From JAHBXC01 sp964350875 (GTDB taxonomy: Bacteria > Planctomycetota > Phycisphaerae > Phycisphaerales > UBA1924), in the NCBI GenBank assembly GCA_964350875.1, contig CAYGLT010000015.1, forward strand, positions 1 to 44,578: a DNA stretch of 44,578 nt, read 5' to 3'. The notes under the pieces were generated by a model that searched no databases, was not told where the DNA came from, and saw nothing but the letters and a program-made list of their open reading frames with translations. This document shows positions 8,715-16,401 of this stretch, piece after piece (position 1 is the first letter of the stretch; each line of letters opens with the position of its first letter). A program made the translations under genes and the position numbers.

Positions 8715-9548
8715 ATGAAATCGCCTTTGCCATCCCGCGCTCGTCTGGCGGTGTGCAGTTGGTCGCTCGAACCGACATCGCCGCGTGATCTTGTCGAGAA
8801 GGTTCGTGCGTGCGGGCTGACTGCGGTGCAACTCGCGCTCGACCCGGTCCGGCGAGGCGAGTGGGGTGAAGCGGAGACCATCGAGGCGCTGCGCGCGGCT
8901 GAGATCGACATCGTGTCGGGGATGATGGCGCCTGCGGGCGAGGACTACTCGACGCTCGAGACGATTCGAGAAACCGGCGGCGTGCGGCCGGAAGCGACTT
9001 GGCCGGAGAATCGACGGGCGTCGGAGGAGAACGCGGCGCTCGCGGAGCGACTCGGTCTGCCGCTCGTCACGCTGCACGCGGGGTGCGCGCCTCGCGAACG
9101 CGATGGGTTCGTGTCACGCCTGCGCGAAGTCTGCGGCTTGTTCATGTCGCGCGGCGTGCGCGTCGCGTTCGAGACCGGGCAGGAGACCGCGGACGGCATG
9201 TTGGGACTGGTTGATCAACTGCGCGACCTGCGGGTGGCGGTGAACTTCGATCCGGGGAATGTGATCCTGTACGGGCAGGGCGACCCGATCGAGGCAATGC
9301 GGACGCTGCTGCCGCGGATCGCGCAGTGCCACATGAAGGACGCGACAGCCACGCGGGTTCCCGGCGAGTGGGGCGAGGAAGTCCGTGCTGGCGCGGGCGA
9401 GGTCGATTGGCGGCGATTCTTCGAGTTGCATGCCGCGCACGCGCCCTCGGTTGATGTGGTGATCGAGCGCGAAGCGGGCGCATCGCGAGTCGAGGATGTG
9501 TGCGCCGCGGTCGATATCGCACGGAACTCACTCGAGGTGTGGGCATGA
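8715..9548 (+). CDS. Sugar phosphate isomerase/epimerase-like TIM barrel
   Basis: This 277-residue, single-domain protein belongs to the xylose-isomerase-like (AP endonuclease 2) superfamily. The residues expected to bind a divalent metal are visible: E153 (VAFETGQ), D179 (VNFDPGN), H206 (QCHMKD) and a Glu in VVIEREAG. There is no signal peptide, so it acts in the cytoplasm, probably isomerising or epimerising a sugar or keto-sugar. The start at 8715 gives a clean N-terminus; TATACG at 8700-8705 sits only about 10 bases before it and no Shine-Dalgarno sequence is seen. The stop codon overlaps the next ATG (ATGA at 9545-9548), so it is translationally coupled to a Gfo/Idh dehydrogenase. The exact substrate cannot be read from the sequence. 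Confidence 0.85.
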   Translation: MKSPLPSRARLAVCSWSLEPTSPRDLVEKVRACGLTAVQLALDPVRRGEWGEAETIEALRAAEIDIVSGMMAPAGEDYSTLETIRETGGVRPEATWPENRRASEENAALAERLGLPLVTLHAGCAPRERDGFVSRLREVCGLFMSRGVRVAFETGQETADGMLGLVDQLRDLRVAVNFDPGNVILYGQGDPIEAMRTLLPRIAQCHMKDATATRVPGEWGEEVRAGAGEVDWRRFFELHAAHAPSVDVVIEREAGASRVEDVCAAVDIARNSLEVWA

Positions 9549-10555
9549 CGAGCGAGATCGGCGTGGGCATCGTCGGCATGGGGTTCATGGGGTGGCGCCA
9601 TGCCGAGGCGTACGCGAGCGCGGCGCGGGAGGGTCTGCCGTGCAGGGTTGTCGCTGTGTGCGACGGCAACGCATCCCGGTGCGCGGCGCCCGCGACTCAA
9701 GGGAATATCGATGGATCGGGTGACCGGGGAACGCCGGACTGGCGGCGATACGCCGAGGTGGATGCGTTGCTCGATGACGGGCGGGTGCGAGTCGTGAGCG
9801 TGTGCACGCCGACGGAGAGTCATGTCGAGATCGCGATGAAGGCGCTGCAGGCCGGGAAGCATGTGCTGGTGGAGAAGCCGGTGGCTCTGACTGCGGATGG
9901 CATGATGCCGTTGGCGCGTGCCGCGAACGATTCCGGCGTGTTGTGCATGCCCGCGCACTGCATCCGGTTCTGGCCCGGGTGGGACTGGCTCCGTGACAGA
10001 GTGGTCTCGGGCGAGTACGGGCGCGTGCGCTCGGCGAGTTTCTTGCGTGCGGGCGGGATCCCCGGTTGGGCGTCGTTCTACGCGGACTCAACGCGGAGCG
10101 GCGGCGTGCTGCGCGACTTTCATATTCATGACGCGGACTTCGTGCGCTGGGTCTTCGGCAGGCCGCGTGCGGTGTGCGCGTCGGGTGACGATCGGCATGT
10201 GACGGTTCTCTATCGGTATGGCGACGACGGTCCCGCGCATGTGAGCGGCGAAGCCGGCTGGACTCGCGCGCCGAGCGCGGGATTCCGCATGCGATACACC
10301 GTTTCGTTCGAGCGAGCGACGGCGGAGTTTGAGATGGGGCGCGACCCAGTGCTGACGCTGAGTGATGAGCGGGGATCACACGCGGTCGAGTTGCCGAAGG
10401 GCAATGGCTACGACCATGAGGTCGATCACTTCGTTCGGGCGATCGCGGAGAATCGGAAGGACCTGCGTGTCACCATGGACGACGCGCTGGCAACGGCGGA
10501 GGTTCTGGCCGCGGCGGCGTTGAGTCTGCGCGAGGGGCGTTGGGTCGATCTGTGA
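9545..10555 (+). CDS. Gfo/Idh/MocA family oxidoreductase (cytoplasmic)
   Basis: A 336-residue NAD(P)-dependent dehydrogenase with an N-terminal Rossmann motif GIVGMGFMG (residues 8-16). The family signature VCTPTESH...GKHVLVEKP has an intact EKP at residues 110-112, where the Lys is usually catalytic. The C-terminal alpha/beta substrate domain contains HDADFVRWVFG, with the conserved Asp/His region. There is no signal peptide. The start is set by the ATGA overlap with the preceding TIM barrel and by GAGG eight bases upstream. The pairing of a dehydrogenase and an isomerase suggests reversible oxidation of a sugar or inositol-like substrate followed by rearrangement. It ends six bases from the convergent DUF1080 gene. 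Confidence 0.9.
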   Translation: MTSEIGVGIVGMGFMGWRHAEAYASAAREGLPCRVVAVCDGNASRCAAPATQGNIDGSGDRGTPDWRRYAEVDALLDDGRVRVVSVCTPTESHVEIAMKALQAGKHVLVEKPVALTADGMMPLARAANDSGVLCMPAHCIRFWPGWDWLRDRVVSGEYGRVRSASFLRAGGIPGWASFYADSTRSGGVLRDFHIHDADFVRWVFGRPRAVCASGDDRHVTVLYRYGDDGPAHVSGEAGWTRAPSAGFRMRYTVSFERATAEFEMGRDPVLTLSDERGSHAVELPKGNGYDHEVDHFVRAIAENRKDLRVTMDDALATAEVLAAAALSLREGRWVDL

Positions 10556-10561
10556 GCGCGC

Positions 10562-11281
10562 TCAGTCGAGCGGCCGGACGCGGATGTTGCGGAACCAGAC
10601 CTCGTCGCCGTGGTCCTGCAGCGCGATGTGGCCGCGTTCGCGGGTCGCGAAGTCAGGCATGCCCGTCCACTTGCTCTGCGCGTGCGCTGCGTTGTATTCG
10701 GGGCTGCCGATGTGCGCATCGACGACGAGCACGCCGTTGAGGTAATGCCGGATATGCGGTCCGCGCGCAACGATGAGCGTCTCGTTCCACTCGCCCGCGG
10801 GGTTGACGACATCCTTGGCGCAGGGGAAGAGGTCGTAGAGCGAGCCGGCGCGTGTCTTGGGCTTTGCGCCGTCGCCGTGCGCGGCGTCGTCCAGGATCTG
10901 GTACTCGGGGCCGGTTTCCCACGGGTAGGCGTGGTCCTCGGTCGCGCGGTAGATGATGCCGCTGTTCCCGCCCGGCGCGACGCGCCACTCGCAGGCGAAC
11001 TCGAAATCGCCGTACTGCTCGCGTGTGATGATGTCGCCGCCTGAAGCGCCGGCGGTGCGGTGGAGCGAACCGTCGGCGGCGATGTCCCAACCCTGTGACG
11101 GGAAGTCGTCCTTGCGGAAGCCGCGAAAGTTGTCGGTGGATTCGCCGTCGAAGAGGAGTATCCAGCCCACGGACTGCTCACCACGGGTGAGGGTGTTGGG
11201 CGCACGCTCGGATGGAGTGTTCGAGCACGACACCGTGAAGGGAGCGACGGCGAGCAGCGCGATGGCAAGAGTGTGCTTCAT
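10562..11281 (-). CDS. DUF1080 / 3-keto-disaccharide hydrolase-like lipoprotein
   Basis: This 239-residue protein starts MKHTLAIALLAVAPFTVSC, a probable lipoprotein signal with the acylated Cys at 19. The body shows the DUF1080 pattern: a WxxLFDGES-x2-FRGF opening, then CEWRVAPGGNSGIIYR, a GPEYQILDD segment, and WNETLIVARGPHIRHYLNG. The fold is a concanavalin-like jelly roll. Characterised relatives cleave glycosidic bonds of 3-keto-glycosides, so this is the likely hydrolytic step outside the cytoplasm. Its ATG overlaps the TGA of the upstream gene (ATGA at 11278-11281) and it is the last gene of the minus-strand operon. The assignment to the family is firm; the substrate is inferred. Confidence 0.88.
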   Translation of the reverse strand: MKHTLAIALLAVAPFTVSCSNTPSERAPNTLTRGEQSVGWILLFDGESTDNFRGFRKDDFPSQGWDIAADGSLHRTAGASGGDIITREQYGDFEFACEWRVAPGGNSGIIYRATEDHAYPWETGPEYQILDDAAHGDGAKPKTRAGSLYDLFPCAKDVVNPAGEWNETLIVARGPHIRHYLNGVLVVDAHIGSPEYNAAHAQSKWTGMPDFATRERGHIALQDHGDEVWFRNIRVRPLD

Positions 11282-12189
11282 GGTTCGGTGGTCTCCGACT
11301 CGAGTTGCTTTCGCACGCGTTCGAGCAGTGATTTCGTGGCGTTGATGCCTTCGGGTTCGGGGAGGCGGGCGCCTTCGTATTCGATGCCGACATGGCCGCG
11401 ATACCCTGAGTCGGCGACGATGCGCATCATGCGGAGGTAGTCGGTTGTGGTCTCGTCGCCGCGAGCGTCGAAGTCGTTGGACTTGGCGCTGACGGCGCGC
11501 GCGTAGGGCATCATGTCGCGGACGGCGGCGTAGCGGTCCTGGACATTCGGGTCGAAGTTCCCGAAATCCGGGAGCGTGCCGATGCGCGGGTGATCGACGC
11601 GCTCCATCACGCGAACAAGCCATGGCGCGTAGGACGAGAGCCCCCAGTGGTTCTCGACGATGACATCGATCTGGAGTGGATCGGCGCGTTCGCAGAGGGC
11701 GCGGAGACCGTCGGCGGCGAGGCGTTCCTGCTCGTCGGGCTTTCCGGAACTCTGCGCGTTCACGCGGATGGAGTGGCAGCCGAGCGACTTCGCGGCTTCG
11801 AGCCACTTCATGTGGTTGTCGATCGCTTGTTCGCGTGCGGCCTTCTCGGGATCTCCGAGCGCGCCCTCGCCGTCGACCATGATGAGGAGCGAGCGAACGC
11901 CGAGGTCATCGCATCGCTTGCGGAGTTCGGCGACTTCAGCAGGGAGATTGTCGCGTGCGAAGAGGGTATTGACATACTCGACGGCGTCGATGCCGTGCTC
12001 GCGGAGCGCGACGCGCGGGAAGTCGAGCGTGGTCATCGTTCCGGACTGCACGGCTCGGTGGTACGACCACTGCGCGAGGGAGACCTGGAAGAGCGGTTGC
12101 GCGGGCTCGCGCGTGATGAGCGCTCGCGACAACGCCGCGGGCGAGGCGGCGGCGGCCAGCGAGGCGGCGATGAACTCGCGGCGGTTCAT
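11278..12189 (-). CDS. Exported sugar phosphate isomerase/epimerase-like TIM barrel
   Basis: A 303-residue protein with an N-terminal MNRREFIAASLAAAAS, a twin-arginine-type export signal. A xylose-isomerase-like barrel follows. Metal-ligand positions are visible as E in VIVENHWG, D in LPDFGNFDP and E in GIEYEG. The strand that usually carries a His (HxK) reads VSAKSNDFD, so that His is Ser here, as I recall for a planctomycete subfamily. It is translationally coupled on both sides by ATGA overlaps: its start overlaps the cytochrome gene stop at 12186-12189 and its stop overlaps the DUF1080 start. Export of such a barrel suggests that substrate rearrangement happens in the periplasm. Confidence 0.85.
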   Translation of the reverse strand: MNRREFIAASLAAAASPAALSRALITREPAQPLFQVSLAQWSYHRAVQSGTMTTLDFPRVALREHGIDAVEYVNTLFARDNLPAEVAELRKRCDDLGVRSLLIMVDGEGALGDPEKAAREQAIDNHMKWLEAAKSLGCHSIRVNAQSSGKPDEQERLAADGLRALCERADPLQIDVIVENHWGLSSYAPWLVRVMERVDHPRIGTLPDFGNFDPNVQDRYAAVRDMMPYARAVSAKSNDFDARGDETTTDYLRMMRIVADSGYRGHVGIEYEGARLPEPEGINATKSLLERVRKQLESETTEP

Positions 12190-12968
12190 GCGTGCGATGT
12201 ACCCTTCTCACGCCGTGTGCGCGGGCGCCAGAGTTCGATGAGCACTATCGCGACAAGAAGGGCGGTGGCGAGGTTGTAGACGAAGCCGGCGCCGACGATG
12301 ACATAGACTGCATCGGCGAGTTCACGTGCGATGAGCCAGGAGGCGAGGTCGGCGATGAGCGACAACCCCGCGAGCGCGATCAGCAACCCGACCAGTCTGC
12401 GCGGGAAGGCCGTGGCGAGTCCGAGCGCGGCGATAACGAGCGTCATGGTCGCCATCGCCGGCGCGTGGGCGTGCATCGACATCAGGATGATGTTGCTGGG
12501 CGTTGACGGCACACTCCGCGCGTACGCGATGGCCTGCACATCGTCCCAGTACTCGAGCGGGACCTTCTTCGCGGCGATCTGGTCGGGCGCAGGCGAGGCG
12601 CCGCGCGAGTGACAGGAAAGGCACGACACGGCGATGATCTCGGCGGGCGCGGAATCGCCGAGGTCGAGCGAGTCATAGTCCTCGGAGATTCGATCCGAAC
12701 CGAGCCAGGCGAGGAGAGCGGCGCGTTCCGCGTCGGTGATGGTCTCGGGATGGCCGCGTTCGAGGGCGAGGACGAGCGAGGAGGGCGCGTCGATGCCGTG
12801 GTAGGCGGCGGTGATGTCGTCGAGGGTCAGGCCGGCGACGCCGTCGCGTTTCTCGTAGTGGTTGACGAGATGCATCGCCGAGGCGACGAGACCGAGCGCG
12901 AGCGCGAGGACAAGCCCCGTGACGCCAAGACGGATGAGAAAGCCGAGGTTGCGCAGTCGAAAGGTCAT
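12186..12968 (-). CDS. Membrane-anchored protein with a single c-type haem motif
   Basis: This 260-residue protein has an N-terminal membrane helix (about residues 10-33) and a soluble region of about 130 residues with one CLSCH haem-binding motif at 116-120. After a short His/Met-rich stretch (MSMHAHAPAM, about 163-172) there are roughly three more membrane helices. The motif shows covalent haem attachment and so a periplasmic location; the Met/His stretch may supply the sixth ligand. It is not a classical cytochrome c by length, and I do not recognise a named family. It sits between two Tat-exported Gfo/Idh genes and an exported TIM barrel, so it may pass electrons from sugar oxidation to the respiratory chain. 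That role is inferred from position. No Shine-Dalgarno sequence is visible before the ATG. Confidence 0.8.
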   Translation of the reverse strand: MTFRLRNLGFLIRLGVTGLVLALALGLVASAMHLVNHYEKRDGVAGLTLDDITAAYHGIDAPSSLVLALERGHPETITDAERAALLAWLGSDRISEDYDSLDLGDSAPAEIIAVSCLSCHSRGASPAPDQIAAKKVPLEYWDDVQAIAYARSVPSTPSNIILMSMHAHAPAMATMTLVIAALGLATAFPRRLVGLLIALAGLSLIADLASWLIARELADAVYVIVGAGFVYNLATALLVAIVLIELWRPRTRREKGTSHA

Positions 12969-12989
12969 GCGTTGATGCGTCCGGATGGA

Positions 12990-14231
12990 TCAGAGTTCGT
13001 AGAACGCAGGGTCGATAGTCTGTTCGTCGCCCGTCGCGGCGGCTTTCGAGGCATGGATGGCGACGATGGTGGCGCGCATGCCGTCGGCGGCGTTCGTGAC
13101 AGCGGGCTGTTTGGTGCGCACGCTCGTGATGAAGTCGCTCAGTGCGTAGTAGAGCGGGGGATTCGGAAGCCCGACGCCTTCCTTGAGTTTGCCTTGGGAA
13201 GCGAGTTTGGTCGCGTCGGCGATGAGCGTGATGCCTTCCTCGTTGTGGAACTGTTGACGGTTGGCGTAGACCTCCCAGCCCTGAGTCGGCGCGTCGGCCT
13301 CCTTGAACATCCACGCGGCGGTCCACGCGAGTTTGATGGCCGCGTTCGTGCCGCGGAAGGTCTCGTGCCTGCGCTCGAACGAGTTGCCGAGCGATGCCTG
13401 ATGATGCATGAAGAGGCCGTCGTCGAAGCGGAGCGTGTTGAAGGTGGTGTCGTTGATGGTGCGGCCGTCGTCGTAGGCGCGGATCGCGCCGCCGCCTGAC
13501 ACCGAGGTGGGGAGCCGGTCGGTGTACCAGAGGGCGACATCGAACTGGTGGACGCCGTGCTCGCCGGGCAGGCCGAGCGAGAGTTCGGGGTCGAGGCGCC
13601 AGTTGACGGCGGCTTCGCGTTCGGGGCTCGAGGCGGGGAAGCGCCACGAGGTCTTCTGGTAATCGCTCGCGTCGATCACGATCGCCTTGCGGACGGCGTC
13701 GGAGAGGTAGAAGGTGCGCGCGAGTTTGTAGATCGGGTTGGATCGCGCTTCGAGGCCTGACGCGAAGACAAGATCCGGCGCGTTGCGTGCTGCTGCGGCG
13801 ATGGCGCGGGTGTCGTCGATGGTGTGCGCGAGGGGAGCCTCGCAATACACATGCTTGCCCGCGGCCAGCGCGTCGATAGCGATCTGCTTGTGTTCGTGCG
13901 TCGGCGTGGCGATGATGACGGCGGCGATCTCGGGCGCTTCGTCGAGCATCGCGCGGTGATCCGAGTATCCCTTCGCGCCCTGCACGCGGCGGAGGCCGGA
14001 ACGCAATCGAGGCGCGTCGTTGTCGCACACGGCGACGACGCGCGCGCCGTCGAGTTTCGCGAGTTCGCCGAGAATGGCGCGGCCCTGACGACCGGCGCCG
14101 ACGACCGCGATGTCGAGTTGCTCGCCGCCAGCGGGCTGCGCGGCGAAGGCGGCGATGTTTGGAACGATCGTCATCGCGGTGAGCGCGCCGGCGCTCTGAA
14201 GAAGGAAGTCGCGGCGGGAGTGGTTGGTCAT
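12990..14231 (-). CDS. Tat-exported Gfo/Idh/MocA oxidoreductase with an EAP variant of the EKP motif
   Basis: A 413-residue protein starting MTNHSRRDFLLQSAG, a twin-arginine signal, with GGAGG six bases before the ATG at 14231. A frame open further upstream is not used, because this start overlaps the ApbE stop as ATGA. The Rossmann motif VVGAGRQG (43-50) is intact. The normally conserved EKP reads EAP at 131-133 (GKHVYCEAPLAHT), so the usual catalytic Lys is Ala. The C-terminal domain has HGVHQFDVALWYTDRLP. Exported Gfo/Idh proteins carry a tightly bound nucleotide and oxidise sugars or glycosides. The loss of Lys suggests a changed mechanism or a different general base. It ends 21 bases before the cytochrome gene. 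Confidence 0.88.
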   Translation of the reverse strand: MTNHSRRDFLLQSAGALTAMTIVPNIAAFAAQPAGGEQLDIAVVGAGRQGRAILGELAKLDGARVVAVCDNDAPRLRSGLRRVQGAKGYSDHRAMLDEAPEIAAVIIATPTHEHKQIAIDALAAGKHVYCEAPLAHTIDDTRAIAAAARNAPDLVFASGLEARSNPIYKLARTFYLSDAVRKAIVIDASDYQKTSWRFPASSPEREAAVNWRLDPELSLGLPGEHGVHQFDVALWYTDRLPTSVSGGGAIRAYDDGRTINDTTFNTLRFDDGLFMHHQASLGNSFERRHETFRGTNAAIKLAWTAAWMFKEADAPTQGWEVYANRQQFHNEEGITLIADATKLASQGKLKEGVGLPNPPLYYALSDFITSVRTKQPAVTNAADGMRATIVAIHASKAAATGDEQTIDPAFYEL

Positions 14232-15004
14232 GCGGCCTCCGATGGGAGAACGAAGTGGATGCTTCGGGACGACCATGCGGTCCCGTCGTGCACGGCGTGG
14301 CGGAGTGAGTGTGCCTTGGTCGGCCACGCATCGGGATTGGCGGCGATCGCTGTGGCCCACGCGTCGCATTCGGCGCACGATGGGCCGATGACCAGCGAGG
14401 TCGTGTCAGGGTGAGCGCCGACGATGTGGTCGCGGCCGCGCTGCGCCGATACGCAGAGCGTTTCGTTTGTGATAGTCACACAATCGACGCCGCGGGTAGT
14501 GCGCACGCCGATGCGGCGCGGCGTAGGTCCGACGGCGATGACGCCGCTGGTTCCGGCGTGGAGGAGCGCGGAATCGACGCCGTGCTCGCGGAGAATGTCG
14601 GCGGCGCGATCGAGGGCGAAGCCTTTCGCGACGCCGCCCAGATCGAGGTCGATGCCGGGTCGTGTGAACCGGATGGTTCGCGCATCGCGGTCAAGATGAA
14701 CGGACGAGGCCCATACGGCTGCACGGGTGGGATCGAAGGCGCCGCGTGACTCGTGGTGGACGCGATCGCAGAGCGCGAGGAGGGCGTAAAGGTCTTCGTC
14801 GAGCGCGACGGGGTGTGCGGCCGCGCTGCGGTTGAGGTGGGAGAGGAAGGAGTCGGTCTGGAAGCGCGACAGCCGGTCGTGCCAGAAGTGGATCTCGTCG
14901 ATCGCGGCCTCGGCGACGGCGCGGAGCGACGGCGACTCGGGCGCATCGATTACGAGTTCAGCGCGGGTTCCGAGCGCGTTGGTCGCGGTGAGGAAGGGCG
15001 TCAT
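14228..15004 (-). CDS. apbE: ApbE-like FAD:protein FMN transferase
   Basis: This protein of about 258 residues carries the ApbE core: an RLSRFQTDSFLSHLNR segment, SRGAFDPT, then IDLDLGGVAKGFALDRAADIL (the flavin-binding DLGGxxKG motif), LLHAGTSG, and a C-terminal CDAWATAI metal/flavin loop. ApbE enzymes transfer FMN from FAD to a Thr or Ser of a partner protein, usually outside the cytoplasm. Here no signal peptide or lipobox is visible and the protein is shorter than the typical 330 or so residues. The ATG at 15004 is four bases after the preceding stop; a GTG at 15016 would overlap that stop instead. It implies a flavinylated partner, but I see no clear flavinylation motif in the operon. 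Confidence 0.85.
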   Translation of the reverse strand: MTPFLTATNALGTRAELVIDAPESPSLRAVAEAAIDEIHFWHDRLSRFQTDSFLSHLNRSAAAHPVALDEDLYALLALCDRVHHESRGAFDPTRAAVWASSVHLDRDARTIRFTRPGIDLDLGGVAKGFALDRAADILREHGVDSALLHAGTSGVIAVGPTPRRIGVRTTRGVDCVTITNETLCVSAQRGRDHIVGAHPDTTSLVIGPSCAECDAWATAIAANPDAWPTKAHSLRHAVHDGTAWSSRSIHFVLPSEAA

Positions 15005-15008
15005 CGGA

Positions 15009-16367
15009 TCAGGCACGCCGGGCGGTCATGGTGCGCGGGTTGAAGGTGTAGGCGGCGCCTTCCCACATGGAGCGCGTGGCGAGATCGACCATGACCATGA
15101 CCTTGGTGCCCTGCTCGATATCACTGTCGGGCTGGATGCGCGTGCGGACGACATCGATGAACTTGATGCGGTGGAGGTCCTGATCGTTGCCGATGTCTTC
15201 GCACTCGATGGTTTCGGCATCGACTTCGTCGACGAAAATGCGCTCGGGGCGCATGACGCAGTTGCGGCCGCCGAGGTAGATGTTGCCCTTGTGGCCGCGG
15301 ATCATGGTTTCGAGGCCGACTTCGTTGCAGGTCGAGCCGGCGAGGACCATGGTCTGGCCCGATTCGAACTCGATGTTGATGTTGACCTGGTCGTGGTTCT
15401 CCATGTCCTTGTCGACATAGTGGCCGCCGGACGCGACGACGCGCGTGGGCCAGCCGGGCTCGATGGCGACGAGGAGGGGCGTCATGACATGAACGAGCAG
15501 GTCGCCCAAGATGCCGGTGGAGTAATCGCGGTAGCGGCGCCAGCGCGCGTACACGAGCGGGTCCCACTCGGCGGGGCCGCTGGGGCCGCACCACTCGTCC
15601 CAGTCGAGGTTGACGCCGGGCTGCCAGTTCGGGTCGATGCCGTAGTAGTTCCATTCGCCCGCGGTGGAGTTGCGGCAATACGAGGTCTGGCTCGAGACAA
15701 CCTTGCCGATCATGCCGTCCTGGATCATCTTCCGTGCGGCGTGGTACCTGGGGAGGTTGGTCATCTGCGTGCCGACCTGAAGGCGAAGATCGGGGTTGGC
15801 CTGCGCGACGCGGCGCAGGCGGAGCGCTTCATCAAGGCGCAGCGTCATGGGTTTCTCGAGGTAGACATCCTTGCCGGCGAGCAGCGCGTCGGTGGCGTGC
15901 TTCTCGTGCCAGTGCTCGGGCGAGGCGATGAGCACGGCGTGGATGTCGTCGCGTTCGAGGATCTCGCGGTAGTTGCGCGTGGCTTGCACATCGACGCCCG
16001 GCTGACCAGCGCGGCACTTCTTCGCGGCGTTGTCGAGGTGGGACTGGCACACATCGGCGACGGCGACGACTTGCGTGTTCATGCGGCCCTGCTTGGAGAG
16101 CGACATGAACGCGTCGCAATGGCCTGTGCCCATGCCGCCCGTACCGATGACGGCCATGCGGACCGCTTCGTTGTCTTTGACCGGGGTGCGGGGCTTGGCG
16201 CGCGGAGCGGGGCCCGAAGCGACGGCGCCGGTCGATCCCGAGGAGGACGCGCACGCGGAGAGCAGTGATCCTGCGCTGGCGAGCCCCGCGGCGGCGGCGA
16301 AGAGGAACCCGCGCCTCGAGGCGTCGGTGTTGAAGGCGGGTTCGTTGGCGTTGTTGTGATCGTTCAT
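15009..16367 (-). CDS. Tat-exported Gfo/Idh/MocA oxidoreductase
   Basis: A 452-residue protein whose N-terminus contains ASRRGFLFAAAAGLASAG (about 17-34), a twin-arginine signal, followed by LLSACAS, which could also be a lipobox. A low-complexity linker precedes the Rossmann motif VIGTGGMGTGH (73-83). The EKP motif is intact at 171-173 (DVYLEKPMTL). The C-terminal domain shows the long subgroup pattern common in planctomycetes: NWDEW-like LDWDEWCGPS, a YARWRRYRDYSTGILGDLLVH segment and a partner-binding arm. It probably oxidises sugars or glycosides in the periplasm with a retained nucleotide. GGAGGA lies eight bases before the ATG, and the gene follows the transporter by 34 bases in the operon. 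Confidence 0.9.
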   Translation of the reverse strand: MNDHNNANEPAFNTDASRRGFLFAAAAGLASAGSLLSACASSSGSTGAVASGPAPRAKPRTPVKDNEAVRMAVIGTGGMGTGHCDAFMSLSKQGRMNTQVVAVADVCQSHLDNAAKKCRAGQPGVDVQATRNYREILERDDIHAVLIASPEHWHEKHATDALLAGKDVYLEKPMTLRLDEALRLRRVAQANPDLRLQVGTQMTNLPRYHAARKMIQDGMIGKVVSSQTSYCRNSTAGEWNYYGIDPNWQPGVNLDWDEWCGPSGPAEWDPLVYARWRRYRDYSTGILGDLLVHVMTPLLVAIEPGWPTRVVASGGHYVDKDMENHDQVNINIEFESGQTMVLAGSTCNEVGLETMIRGHKGNIYLGGRNCVMRPERIFVDEVDAETIECEDIGNDQDLHRIKFIDVVRTRIQPDSDIEQGTKVMVMVDLATRSMWEGAAYTFNPRTMTARRA

Positions 16368-16401
16368 GACGGGCGTCCTCCGAGGTTTCGGATGGGTGTG
16401 G

